Assembly (NCBI RefSeq): GCF_004152935.1 | Contig: NZ_SETE01000002.1 | Span: 62,001 to 126,000, forward strand | Reading direction: 5' to 3' | From: Brumimicrobium glaciale | GTDB taxonomy: Bacteria > Bacteroidota > Bacteroidia > Flavobacteriales_D > Crocinitomicaceae | Length of the DNA stretch: 64,000 nt | Part shown: one piece after another, positions 33,936-42,456 of the stretch | How the letters are laid out: each line of letters begins with the position of its first letter | How positions within the stretch are numbered: the first letter of the stretch is position 1 | Notes under the pieces: model-generated | Databases searched by the model: none | Told to the model about the DNA's origin: nothing | Seen by the model: only the letters and a program-made list of their open reading frames with translations | Made by a program: the position numbers and the translations under genes

Positions 33936-35948
33936 TTACAATTTATATTTCAATAACCTTAAAGCATTTAGAACAACAAGTACCGTAGAACCTTCATGTC
34001 CAACCACAGCTGGTCCAATCGCTATTGTTCCCATAATAGTCAGGGGAACTAAAACTACTACCATTCCCAAACTGATGAATAAGTTTTGCTTAATGATTTG
34101 ATTCGCTTTTCTGCTCAGTCCAATTGCAAACGGAAGATTATCTAATTTATCTGCCATCAAAGCAATATCTGCTGTTTCCAACGCTACATCTGAACCTGCA
34201 GCACCCATTGCAATTCCGACAGTGCTTTTTGCCATTGCAGGCGCATCATTTACGCCATCTCCAACCATAGCAACGCCGCCATCTTTCTTGAGTAATTCTA
34301 TTGCTTTCACTTTATCTTCTGGAAGCATACTGCCCATTGGATCGGTAATTCCAATGTTTTTAGCAATGGCATTGGCCACTTTTTGATTATCTCCTGTGAG
34401 CATAACCATTTTCTTAATTCCAATTTTCTTTAAAGCAGCGAGAGTCGAAATGGCTTCTGGACGCGCAACATCCATTGCAGAAATAATTCCTATATATTCA
34501 TCTCCTTGGTGAACAATCATAGCAGTATGTCCACCGGTTTCTAGCTCCGACATTTTTAGGTCAATTTCCTCTGGGACAGCTTTTCCGGTTAATTCTTCAA
34601 AAAGTCTGCGGTTACCAATGTGAACAATACTTTCCTTCCATTCCGCTTGAATTCCTCTGGCTGTTAATGCTTTTAAATTTTCAGCTTCTGGAATATCAAT
34701 ATTACCCAATTCCTTTCGCGCTCCTTCTACGATTGCCGCTGCCAAAGGGTGATCACTCAAAGCTTCAACAGCAATAGCAACTTTTAAAAGATGTTCTTTT
34801 GTGACATCTCCAAATGGAATAGCATGAGTTAAAGTAGGTCTTCCTTCTGTCAAAGTTCCTGTTTTGTCAAAAGCAATGGCTTTAATTCTTCCTAAGTCTT
34901 CAAGAGGACGACCACCTTTAATTAATACGCCTTGACGAGCTGCTCTAGCAATTCCAGCTAAAACCGCACTTGGTGTAGAAATAGCCAAAGCACAAGGAGA
35001 AGCAGCAATCAAAACAGACATGGCTCTGTAAAAACTTTGCTGAAAGGTTTCGTCAATTACAAGAAAAGCAAACAATAAGAATATTACTAAAAGTATAACA
35101 GAGGGAACGTAGTATTTCTCAAACTTATCGGTGAGATGTTGTGTTGGTGACTTTTGAGTTTCTGCTTCTTTTACTAAAAATATTAATCGGGAAAGCGTGC
35201 TGTCTTTTGCTTCTTTTAAGACTTTGATTTCCAGTGCTCCGTTACCATTAATTGTCCCTGCAAATACGCGGTGTTCAGATGGAATGCTTTTTATTTCTTT
35301 TTCTTTTTGCCAATCTGGACTTGGATACTTGGTGGTGGGAATACTTTCACCTGTTATTGCTGCTTGATTCACAGGGCTTGTACCTTTAATCACAATTCCG
35401 TCAGCAGCGATTTTTGAATTAGGTCTAACAACAATAATATCTCCGATTCTAAGCTCTTCAATATGTACTTCCTTCAATTCGCCATTTTGTCTAACCAGCG
35501 CCGTAGGAGGAGCTAAATCTGACAGTGCAGAAATAGATTTCCTTGCACGTTTCATCGCATAATGTTCTAAAGCATGTCCCAAACTAAACAAAAACAGCAA
35601 TAAAGCACTTTCTCCCCATTTACCCAAAGCTGCTGCACCGATTGCTGCAAATAACATTAAGAAATCTATTCGAAATCTACCTTTTAATAAATCAATTCCA
35701 GCAGTAAATAGCGTGAATACTGCTCCGAAAAGAGCACCAATTATAAATAGGGTAGTGGCAACATATTCAGAAGCTGAAGTAAATGAAAATATAGCTCCAG
35801 AAATCCAGAAAACACCACTTATTATAGCAAAATAAAGTTCAGTATTTTCGCCTAATACCTGCAGTTTTGAGTGCGAATGTGAGTGAGATGAGCAGTCATC
35901 TCCATCTTTTTTTGATTGCGGTGAATTGCTTAATTTATTACTATTCAT
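33936..35948 (-). CDS. Heavy-metal P-type ATPase (P1B)
   Basis: A 670-residue metal efflux pump. A His-rich N-terminus (SSHSHSHSK, 20-28) replaces the usual HMA domain. The actuator motif TGES is at 199-202, the transmembrane metal site SPC at 317-319, and the phosphorylated Asp361 in DKTGTLTEG. LSDHPLAAAI supplies the P1B nucleotide-contact His-Pro, and MVGDGVNDAPA the hinge. SPC followed by ISTPSAV fits the Zn/Cd/Pb (ZntA/CadA) subgroup rather than copper pumps, which use CPC, but this is inference. No metal-responsive regulator is adjacent. Confidence 0.92.
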   Translation of the reverse strand: MNSNKLSNSPQSKKDGDDCSSHSHSHSKLQVLGENTELYFAIISGVFWISGAIFSFTSASEYVATTLFIIGALFGAVFTLFTAGIDLLKGRFRIDFLMLFAAIGAAALGKWGESALLLFLFSLGHALEHYAMKRARKSISALSDLAPPTALVRQNGELKEVHIEELRIGDIIVVRPNSKIAADGIVIKGTSPVNQAAITGESIPTTKYPSPDWQKEKEIKSIPSEHRVFAGTINGNGALEIKVLKEAKDSTLSRLIFLVKEAETQKSPTQHLTDKFEKYYVPSVILLVIFLLFAFLVIDETFQQSFYRAMSVLIAASPCALAISTPSAVLAGIARAARQGVLIKGGRPLEDLGRIKAIAFDKTGTLTEGRPTLTHAIPFGDVTKEHLLKVAIAVEALSDHPLAAAIVEGARKELGNIDIPEAENLKALTARGIQAEWKESIVHIGNRRLFEELTGKAVPEEIDLKMSELETGGHTAMIVHQGDEYIGIISAMDVARPEAISTLAALKKIGIKKMVMLTGDNQKVANAIAKNIGITDPMGSMLPEDKVKAIELLKKDGGVAMVGDGVNDAPAMAKSTVGIAMGAAGSDVALETADIALMADKLDNLPFAIGLSRKANQIIKQNLFISLGMVVVLVPLTIMGTIAIGPAVVGHEGSTVLVVLNALRLLKYKL

Positions 35949-36016
35949 GTTGTTGAAACCTTGTTAATCATGCTGAATAAAAACCCTAGATTGTGAATAC
36001 TTTTTTATCTTTTATT

Positions 36017-37777
36017 CTAAACGCTATTGTAGTCATTTTTCTCCAAAAATCTGCCATATTTATATGATTTACCATAATCAGGGACGAAGTCTTCATTTTT
36101 AAAAATTGTTTTTCCTGCAACCATTACTCTAGAAACAACTCCTTCATTTCTATTGACTAATCTTTCATAGTTTCCAAATTCTTCAATAACATCCAATTCA
36201 ACTTGTTCTGTGATGTTATCAAACTTTCTAGGATCAATAATCACTAAATCCGCAATTTTTCCTTTGGCTAAGTATCCACGGTCCAATTCAAACCAATCTC
36301 CTTGTTCTTTGGTCAATCTCCAAATGCATTTCTCCATTGTCATTATTGGATTTCCATGATCTATTGCGTCTTGAACTGTTTTTATCATTTTTAAAGGAAA
36401 ATTGTAGAAAGCCATATTGTTTAAATGAGCACCCGCATCTGAAAAACTAATTAAATTGTATGGGAAATTATACAGCTTTTTATATTTCTCTTTTCTATCA
36501 TTGGCAATCGTTGTTGTCCACCTGATTTTCTTATCATATCCAATTATAGTGTCTAAGAAAACATCAACAGGATGAAGATTTTTTTCCTCAGCTATTTCAT
36601 AGAAGTTTTTACCAATCATACTTGTATCCGGACAATCGATAATAACTGCTTTACTTAAATCTTTGTGCCATACTTTTGGAGCAAATTTCTTCTTTATTTC
36701 CTTTTTAAAATTGGCTCTGAATTGAGGATCATTTATCAGCTCATCTCTTGTATCTAATTCTTTTGCAAGGTGTCTAAGCGCTTCTCCACTTGGGAATTCT
36801 TCAAACATTACGGAATCTACTCCATCATAATAAACAGTAAATGGACAAGGTGGAGATTGCATTCTGAAATTTGCTTTTCCCAAGACATTTATAGTTCTTG
36901 AAGCCAATGCAATGACTGGATAAATATATCTATCACCAATTAAATCCATCATTGCAATCATTGTGGTTTTTAATGGTTTTCGGAAAATTCCAGTGCTAGA
37001 AAACATATAATTAAAAGCATTCACTCTGGTTACCAAATTTGGAGCACCTTGCAAAATAGCCTCCCTTTCTCGCAATAAATTGATTAGACTTTTCCTTTCT
37101 TTCCAAGAAGAGTAGAAGGAAGGTGTTTTGTGTGACCAATATCTGTCGCCATCCATTTTATCCCAAGGATTATCCATGGTTGACATTCCAACAAAACCCG
37201 CATCCAATGCCTCATTTAACATGGTGAGCATTATTTCTTCCTCTTGCTTTGTAGCGGAAACGTTATCTGACAAAGACCGATTTATGCCCATCGCTTTCAT
37301 GCGTATATCAGAATGACCAATGAACGAAGCGATATTGATTCCTAAAGGTAATTTATTGATGTATGCTTTCCATTCTTTGGGAGTGTTCCATGTTTTTTCA
37401 TTCTCTAATAAAGGAAGCATGACATCTCTTGGAATTGCTTCAACTCTTGCGAAGGAATCTGTTGTGTCTTCAGGAGAATTAAAAACCGCCGAAACAGAAC
37501 AACTTCCTAAAATAATAGTTGTAACACCATGTCTAGCCGATTCCTTAAGTCCAGGAGAAGCTAGAAGCTCTGCGTCATAATGTGTATGTGAATCAATAAA
37601 TCCAGGAACAATCCACTTTCCTTCTGCATCAATTATCTCTAAACCTTCATCAAAAATTGAATTGCAAGAGCTTATTTCTAATATTTGACCTGCATCATCA
37701 ATTAATATATCTTGTTTGATAGCCTTTTCATTAAGCATACCAGAAAAAAACAATCCATTTTTGATAATTATTCCCAT
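36017..37777 (-). CDS. N-acyl-D-amino-acid deacylase-like amidohydrolase
   Basis: A 586-residue cytoplasmic metal-dependent hydrolase. The N-terminal IIIKNGLFFSG and VPGFIDSHTHYDAELL (His64 and His66 as metal ligands) are typical of D-aminoacylases. GHSDIRMKAMGI, GMSTMDNPW, and SFSDAGAHLNNMAFY (with the catalytic Asp) follow in the usual order. The C-terminal KGKIADLVIIDPRKF is the beta-sandwich end. The length is close to that of long amidohydrolase-3 family members. It may act on N-acyl-D-amino acids or dihydroorotase-like substrates. It is 68 bases upstream of the metal ATPase gene on the same strand. Confidence 0.88.
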   Translation of the reverse strand: MGIIIKNGLFFSGMLNEKAIKQDILIDDAGQILEISSCNSIFDEGLEIIDAEGKWIVPGFIDSHTHYDAELLASPGLKESARHGVTTIILGSCSVSAVFNSPEDTTDSFARVEAIPRDVMLPLLENEKTWNTPKEWKAYINKLPLGINIASFIGHSDIRMKAMGINRSLSDNVSATKQEEEIMLTMLNEALDAGFVGMSTMDNPWDKMDGDRYWSHKTPSFYSSWKERKSLINLLREREAILQGAPNLVTRVNAFNYMFSSTGIFRKPLKTTMIAMMDLIGDRYIYPVIALASRTINVLGKANFRMQSPPCPFTVYYDGVDSVMFEEFPSGEALRHLAKELDTRDELINDPQFRANFKKEIKKKFAPKVWHKDLSKAVIIDCPDTSMIGKNFYEIAEEKNLHPVDVFLDTIIGYDKKIRWTTTIANDRKEKYKKLYNFPYNLISFSDAGAHLNNMAFYNFPLKMIKTVQDAIDHGNPIMTMEKCIWRLTKEQGDWFELDRGYLAKGKIADLVIIDPRKFDNITEQVELDVIEEFGNYERLVNRNEGVVSRVMVAGKTIFKNEDFVPDYGKSYKYGRFLEKNDYNSV

Positions 37778-37980
37778 GATCTAAATAATAGATTAAAACG
37801 TTAAACAAATCACCAAAGCGCTTGATTAAAGATAGCTTAATTTGTGAGAATAGCAGAGAAGATCGAATGATTTATTCAACCAAATATTTCGCTAATAATC
37901 AGTGTATTTAGATATGATAACCTATCCATAAAGGAACATCAAATTGAAATATCCTAAAAAAGAATTACAATAAAAGAGAA

Positions 37981-38145
37981 TTAATCATTGACTTTCCAAG
38001 CTATCCAAACAATTAAAAGAATAACAATCATTGCTCCTAAAGAGATTCCACCAAGAACCAATTTAATAGCGCCTACAATAAATGTTAGTACAGCAATTAC
38101 AATTGCTACGATAACCAAAAGTGATATTACAAGAATTTTTTTCAT
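37981..38145 (-). CDS. 54-residue two-helix membrane protein
   Basis: On the minus strand an ATG at 38143-38145 opens a 54-codon frame to TAA at 37981-37983. It begins MKKILVISLLVIVAIVIAVL and ends WIAWKVND. Two transmembrane helices are separated by a short GAIKLVLGG turn. The Lys-rich start, hydrophobic pattern and A-rich upstream sequence make it more credible than the longer frame on the opposite strand. Similar tiny membrane proteins are common in Flavobacteriales. Function is unknown. Confidence 0.6.
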   Translation of the reverse strand: MKKILVISLLVIVAIVIAVLTFIVGAIKLVLGGISLGAMIVILLIVWIAWKVND

Positions 38146-38495
38146 AGTGTTGTTTTTTAGTTTTGAATTAATAGTTTAAAGCTTCCATAAAGCTCGAGAA
38201 ATTCCATGATTATATAAAATTCATGAATTTCTAAAGTAAAAATGCAAATAATTAAACTAAAAATAAATTCTATTCACTTTTTTTATAATATGATTTGTGA
38301 AAATAGAGTAGTGGTCAAGAAATCTGCGCGATTGCGTTTGTTCTTGAATTAAATTTTGGCAGATTGAAAGGAAGAAGACAAATGGTTTTTAACCTTTATA
38401 AACAGCTAATTTTATGCAGAAAACGATATAGAACGGATTAATTGATTGTAACAACGAGCATCTTATCAGCTGTCAATCGGCATATTCCCAGAGTT
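38146..38495. other. Intergenic region
   Basis: No ORF, repeat or strong hairpin is seen. It carries the promoter of the 54-residue membrane protein and the end of the DUF4375-like transcript. Confidence 0.4.
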
Positions 38496-38969
38496 TTATC
38501 TAATTGTATCCTGTAGATAATCACCCAACAAATCTTCTAAATTCTCTTTGTCTTGCAATTGATCATATCTAACATCACAAGTATAAAGTTGCATTCGTTG
38601 TGGTTCTGATAGTTTGATATTGAAAACAAATGCTTTGTAAGAATCATCCAAAAGTCCGATAAGATTTACAATAGCCAAGGAACTTGAAACAATCTCAGCA
38701 GTTTCAACCGCTTTAATTTCGTTTAAAACATGAATTATTTCCGGCGTAAATATTCCTAATGAAGCTTCATAAAATTCAGAAAATCCACCGTTAGTAACGG
38801 ATTGATTTAACTTTACAATTATATAAACCATCTTTTCAGGAACTGTCAAATCTTGAACCGCTTCATAAGATTTTGACCAGCTTTCGCCATCTAGTCTAGC
38901 ATCTTCTAATTGTTCTTCCGCTGATCTGAATAATCTACTAATTAAAGCTCTGTTTGTGATATTTTCCAT
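38496..38969 (-). CDS. DUF4375/DMP19-like protein
   Basis: A 157-residue soluble, helical protein. The stretch VPEKMVYIIVKLNQSVTNGG followed by FSEFYEASLG matches the core of the DUF4375 (DMP19) family, in which N-GGF-x-F/Y is the recognisable motif. LDDSYKAF follows near the C-terminus. Mammalian DMP19 binds protein phosphatase PP6; bacterial members have no established role, and some occur beside polymorphic-toxin immunity genes. Nothing toxin-like lies next to it here. Confidence 0.65.
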   Translation of the reverse strand: MENITNRALISRLFRSAEEQLEDARLDGESWSKSYEAVQDLTVPEKMVYIIVKLNQSVTNGGFSEFYEASLGIFTPEIIHVLNEIKAVETAEIVSSSLAIVNLIGLLDDSYKAFVFNIKLSEPQRMQLYTCDVRYDQLQDKENLEDLLGDYLQDTIR

Positions 38970-39061
38970 GGGTGGCGAAGGTAAGGATTTTTATTTATTC
39001 ATCCACAATGCGGATGGTGTTTGAGCTTCCCGAAGTTGAACTCACAATTGCTATATAAAAA

Positions 39062-39091
39062 AAAGCACCTACTTCTGAGAGTAAATGCTTT
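39062..39091 (-). terminator. Hairpin downstream of the coiled-coil protein gene
   Basis: AAAGCA and TGCTTT arms with a mismatched middle and an A run on the plus strand (a U run on the minus transcript), 23 bases past the stop of the gene at 39114-39815. Confidence 0.55.
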
Positions 39092-39113
39092 CTTAATTCA
39101 AGTTAGAAAAATA

Positions 39114-39815
39114 TTATTTCAACTTACTGTTTATTCGTTCTAATTTTTCTTTTCGTTCTTTCAACTTGGTGTTGGCTATTTCTAATGCTGATGATTGTTC
39201 TTCTGATTCTTTGGTCAATTCTTCTATTTCTTCTGTTAAGTTTTCTATTTTTTTATTGTTTTTAGAAATATCCTTATTCAGACCTTTCACATCTTTAGAC
39301 AATGTTTTAACCTTTTTCTCTGTATCTTTTACTTGGTCATTATAATAATCTGGCAAATACGATTTCAAGAATTCATTCAACATTCTTGTCATTATTCTGT
39401 ATTCTTCTGGAGTTTCATTCTTGTCAATATAAATGTCATATCCAAATGAAGCAAAAACTTTCATTTCTGATCCAACTTCATCTTCAACTATTTCTGTATA
39501 AAAATTCATGCGTTTTGAAGAAATCTTTGGAATAATAACATCTTCTTTGTACAAGAGGTCTTTATTTGATAAAAATCCTATCCCTTTGATTTTAAAGTCA
39601 TAATTGTCCTTTAGAAAATCTTTCCAAGCTTTTTTTAAAGGTTTTGGCTCTGGATCTAAGTTAACAAAAATACATGGTCTTTCACTGTCGTTGTGCTCAA
39701 TTTTACCATCTTGTGGAACTACATTTTGTGCTTTTACTGTGTTATTAAAGCCTAGTGTTATTAGTGTAACAAAACTTAATTGCATTAAAAATTTAAAATA
39801 ATTTGTCTTTATCAT
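39114..39815 (-). CDS. Exported protein with C-terminal coiled coil
   Basis: A 233-residue protein with a signal peptide (cleavage near TVKAQ, about residue 30). Residues about 50-155 form a soluble domain, and residues about 158-233 are a heptad-rich coiled coil dominated by K, E, L and S (for example LTEEIEELTKESEE). It probably oligomerises in the periplasm. No family is recognised. It has its own terminator and a sizeable upstream gap, so it is monocistronic. Confidence 0.65.
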   Translation of the reverse strand: MIKTNYFKFLMQLSFVTLITLGFNNTVKAQNVVPQDGKIEHNDSERPCIFVNLDPEPKPLKKAWKDFLKDNYDFKIKGIGFLSNKDLLYKEDVIIPKISSKRMNFYTEIVEDEVGSEMKVFASFGYDIYIDKNETPEEYRIMTRMLNEFLKSYLPDYYNDQVKDTEKKVKTLSKDVKGLNKDISKNNKKIENLTEEIEELTKESEEQSSALEIANTKLKERKEKLERINSKLK

Positions 39816-40032
39816 TTTGATTTATTTGAGGAGAAACTCTCCTTATGATTTATAATTAATATATCTCTATCAAAGTAATAAATTATTACCAATAAATCAA
39901 ATTATGATTTTGGGTAAATAGCATTCAGAAATAACAAAATACTGATATGCAATTGTTTGGATAAATGTGAAAGTTTTGTAAAAGATGGTTAAATGACAAA
40001 ATATCATTACAGTTAAGATTATTTAAAACCAA

Positions 40033-40064
40033 AAAAGCATCCACCCCAAAGAGTGAATGCTTTT
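40033..40064 (-). terminator. Terminator of T9SS paralogue 1
   Basis: AAAAGCATCCAC (40033-40044) pairs with GTGAATGCTTTT (40053-40064) with one mismatch and is followed by a U run on the minus transcript. An identical hairpin follows the second paralogue (42403-42434). Confidence 0.8.
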
Positions 40065-40086
40065 CAAAATTATCAACTAAAAAATC

Positions 40087-41244
40087 TTACTTCTTCAAAA
40101 ACTTCAAAGCTGTTCCATTTTCGAATTTCAATAGGTACAATCCATTATTTAAGCCTTGAATATCTAATTTGTCATCTTTATTAACAACTGCATCAAAAAC
40201 TTTAACTCCTAAAACAGTATAAACGGATATATTTTCTGATTTTGTAATTCCATTTATTTGAATGAAATTGTTTGCTGGATTAGGGTAAAGACTGATATTT
40301 GGAGACGCTTTAGCTTCATCAAGATTCAATACAAGTTGGCTAGTATAATTAAACGTTGTTCTTTCTGTTGGGTAGAATGAATTTGTTACATCATCATATT
40401 GATTACCCGTGTAATTGAGGATTTTATTGGTATAAGGAAAATCTTCAAGAATACTTTCCAAACCTCTCAAATATGAAAATGGATTAGCAATGTTAGCCAT
40501 TTGACCTGTTAAATCGTATTCATATTCTGCATAGAACTCTTCAGTTCCTGGGAAACTTAAACTCTTCTTTATAAGGTTGAAATTATTATCCAAAGTGTAA
40601 TCTATTTTATAATCTTGTGACCAACTAGATCCATCATAACTCTCAAATGATGAATAGGTCATTTTATTAGCTGAATTGTAGAAAAACATAATTCTATCTT
40701 CAGATTCCCATTGCGTCCCATTTAATTCTTCAGTAACAAGTGTCGTGAGATTATTGCCGGTATATGTGGTTAAGAATCGACTTTCAACTTCCCATTGCGT
40801 ACCATCATATCCAGCGTATTCAATCATTTCTAAAACACCGAATTCATAAGTAAAACTTTGTTTATCAAAATTTTGCCATGCAGAGCCGTCCCATTCTTGG
40901 GTAACAATATTAGCTAATAAACCAGATGAGAAATAAGTATAAGTCGTTTTATCAAGATTAGTAAATTGACTAACTCCGTCCCAACCCATTTCAATTTCTT
41001 CGGTCACTAGGTTATTCATATTGTAGGAACACAATGTTATATAATTGGGTGACCAATCCGATCCTGTCCATTCATAGTTGGATTCTTTAATCAGGTTTTT
41101 ATTGGCATCATAATAATAATCGGAACCATAATTTTTAGTCCAAGTGGAGCCATCATAATATTCATCTATTGAAGATTCAACTTTAACTTGACTGTTTAAA
41201 GAGAATGCAAATGCGCATAAAATAGGTAATAGAATTTTTTTCAT
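40087..41244 (-). CDS. T9SS-sorted secreted protein, paralogue 1 of 4
   Basis: A 385-residue protein with a signal peptide (MKKILLPILCAFAFSLNSQ). Residues about 20-280 contain imperfect repeats of the form W-x6-9-Y-x-Y with GSxW pairs (DGSSWSQDYKIDYTLDNNFN), resembling YD/RHS-like beta repeats. The C-terminal 80 residues are a type A T9SS sorting domain (ISLYPNPANNFIQINGITK, then VYTVLGVKVFDAV, then NNGLYLLKFENG, ending LKFLKK). It is presumably secreted across the outer membrane. Paralogues lie at 42457, 44022 and 48001. Each has its own promoter region, and most have their own terminators. Confidence 0.85.
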   Translation of the reverse strand: MKKILLPILCAFAFSLNSQVKVESSIDEYYDGSTWTKNYGSDYYYDANKNLIKESNYEWTGSDWSPNYITLCSYNMNNLVTEEIEMGWDGVSQFTNLDKTTYTYFSSGLLANIVTQEWDGSAWQNFDKQSFTYEFGVLEMIEYAGYDGTQWEVESRFLTTYTGNNLTTLVTEELNGTQWESEDRIMFFYNSANKMTYSSFESYDGSSWSQDYKIDYTLDNNFNLIKKSLSFPGTEEFYAEYEYDLTGQMANIANPFSYLRGLESILEDFPYTNKILNYTGNQYDDVTNSFYPTERTTFNYTSQLVLNLDEAKASPNISLYPNPANNFIQINGITKSENISVYTVLGVKVFDAVVNKDDKLDIQGLNNGLYLLKFENGTALKFLKK

Positions 41245-41290
41245 AGTATTAGATTTAAAATTTTAAATAAGAATTTAACTTTCGAAAATG

Positions 41291-41387
41291 CTCCTGCCTT
41301 AGGTGCTTATTTCATCAATTTATACAAGCTTTATTATCCACAATTTTAATAAATGGCTTTATCTTGTTTAGTATTGATTTCTATCTA
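41291..41387 (-). promoter_or_regulatory. Conserved 5' leader of T9SS paralogue 1
   Basis: The stretch 47-143 bases upstream of the start resembles 43665-43767 before paralogue 2. Both hold CCTGCCTTAGG (plus strand, 41294-41304 and 43668-43678), an AAGCTT block and a CATTTTT-type dyad, in the same order. It may be a promoter with structured leader. Paralogues 3 and 4 lack the motif. Confidence 0.35.
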
Positions 41388-41611
41388 AGTCTTATTTGAA
41401 TAATATGCGAATCTACTTATATTAATTCTTATTTCAATCAATTAAATTTGGTTCTAAATGATTTTGTGTGGGTAGTTTTAAAATCTATGGTTTTAATTGA
41501 AGCTAAACGATTGTTAATTTGGTTCTACTTTTATTTAAATGGAAACTTTCTATCAAAAATCTAATTTGCTTAACTTTATAAGTTCCTGTTATTTAAGCAT
41601 TTATTATTCTA

Positions 41612-41806
41612 AGTCCCAGAGGGACGGCATGTTAATAGGGATGGACGTAAGTCCATCCGCCAAACGATACAAACCGAAACCAAACCCCACAAAATCGACC
41701 TAATTGCATGCAATTAGGTCGATTTTGTGGGGTTTGGTATTATATCTATTTGTTTTAAACCAAGGACTTACGTCCTTGGCTATTAATATGCCGTCCCGCT
41801 GGGACT
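41612..41806. repeat. 195-bp nested palindrome of paired REP elements
   Basis: The outer inverted repeats of 27 bp (41612-41638 and 41780-41806, two mismatches) each contain a GTCCC-n3-GGGAC hairpin. Inside are two 20-nt hairpins in mirror orientation sharing GGACGTAAGTCC (41639-41658 and 41760-41779). At the centre is a perfect 60-nt palindrome (41679-41738; half-site ACCAAACCCCACAAAATCGA then CCTAATTGCA in reading order). The 1.2-kb gap 41245-42456 contains this, the 253-bp repeat and no gene. Confidence 0.85.
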
Positions 41807-41872
41807 AATCAATTGAAATACAGACCACCATGTGCTTGCTGGTAAAAATGAAATGATAATTTTGATAAATAC

Positions 41873-42125
41873 TTTAATTAGGCTACCAATATAGGTCGTT
41901 AATCCCTAATTTTAACGATGTGTTTTTTCAATAATACAGCCAATAATCGCATTAATTAATTTTATCTAGAGCTAAACTTTAGCAAAAAGGAAGAAGGGAT
42001 TCCACAATTGTTAAAATCTAAGATTTTCTCAACTATCGGAATGACAGTTCGTAGAGAAGTCTTTGGGGTAAAATTTGCTCAAGCGAAGCTTGAGCAAATT
42101 TTACCCCACCCAAGCCAACGAAAAC
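41873..42125. repeat. 253-bp interspersed repeat, copy 2
   Basis: A nearly identical copy of 14751-15003. The 43-nt hairpin (42065-42107) has the same 19-bp arms, but its loop is CGAAG, the reverse complement of CTTCG in copy 1. Here the repeat is extended: CTGTCATTCCGA (42126-42137) is the reverse complement of TCGGAATGACAG inside the repeat, and GAGGAATCTC (about 42149-42158) complements its GGGATTCC, so copy 2 forms a larger dyad to about 42165. Confidence 0.85.
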
Positions 42126-42402
42126 CTGTCATTCCGATGGAGTAAAACAACGAGGAATCTCTTTTTAAATAATTACGACTTAGCTTGGTAACCCAATACT
42201 TTAAAATACAACTCGTTTAGGTTACAGTTAAATTCGCAATATAACCATTAATTTTTCGAAGGATTAAAATTGATCACCCACAGTATTTCATATAGAGCCT
42301 AAAATTTGAGGTGATGAAAAATAATTTATGGACAGTTCTATGTGAACGAAATTATTGAATTAGACATCCTTTAATTATGCCAGAACAACTTGCTATAATC
42401 AA

Positions 42403-42434
42403 AAAAGCATCCACCCCAAAGAGTGAATGCTTTT
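42403..42434 (-). terminator. Terminator of T9SS paralogue 2
   Basis: Same sequence as the hairpin at 40033-40064 (AAAAGCATCCAC with GTGAATGCTTTT), followed by a U run on the minus transcript. Confidence 0.8.
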
Positions 42435-42456
42435 CAAAATTATCAATCAAAAAATC

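Noticed and set aside
37988-38179. A 63-codon plus-strand frame rich in Ile and Thr
   Set aside because: It is antisense to the better-supported 54-residue membrane protein; its Ile/Thr richness mirrors the hydrophobic codons on the other strand.
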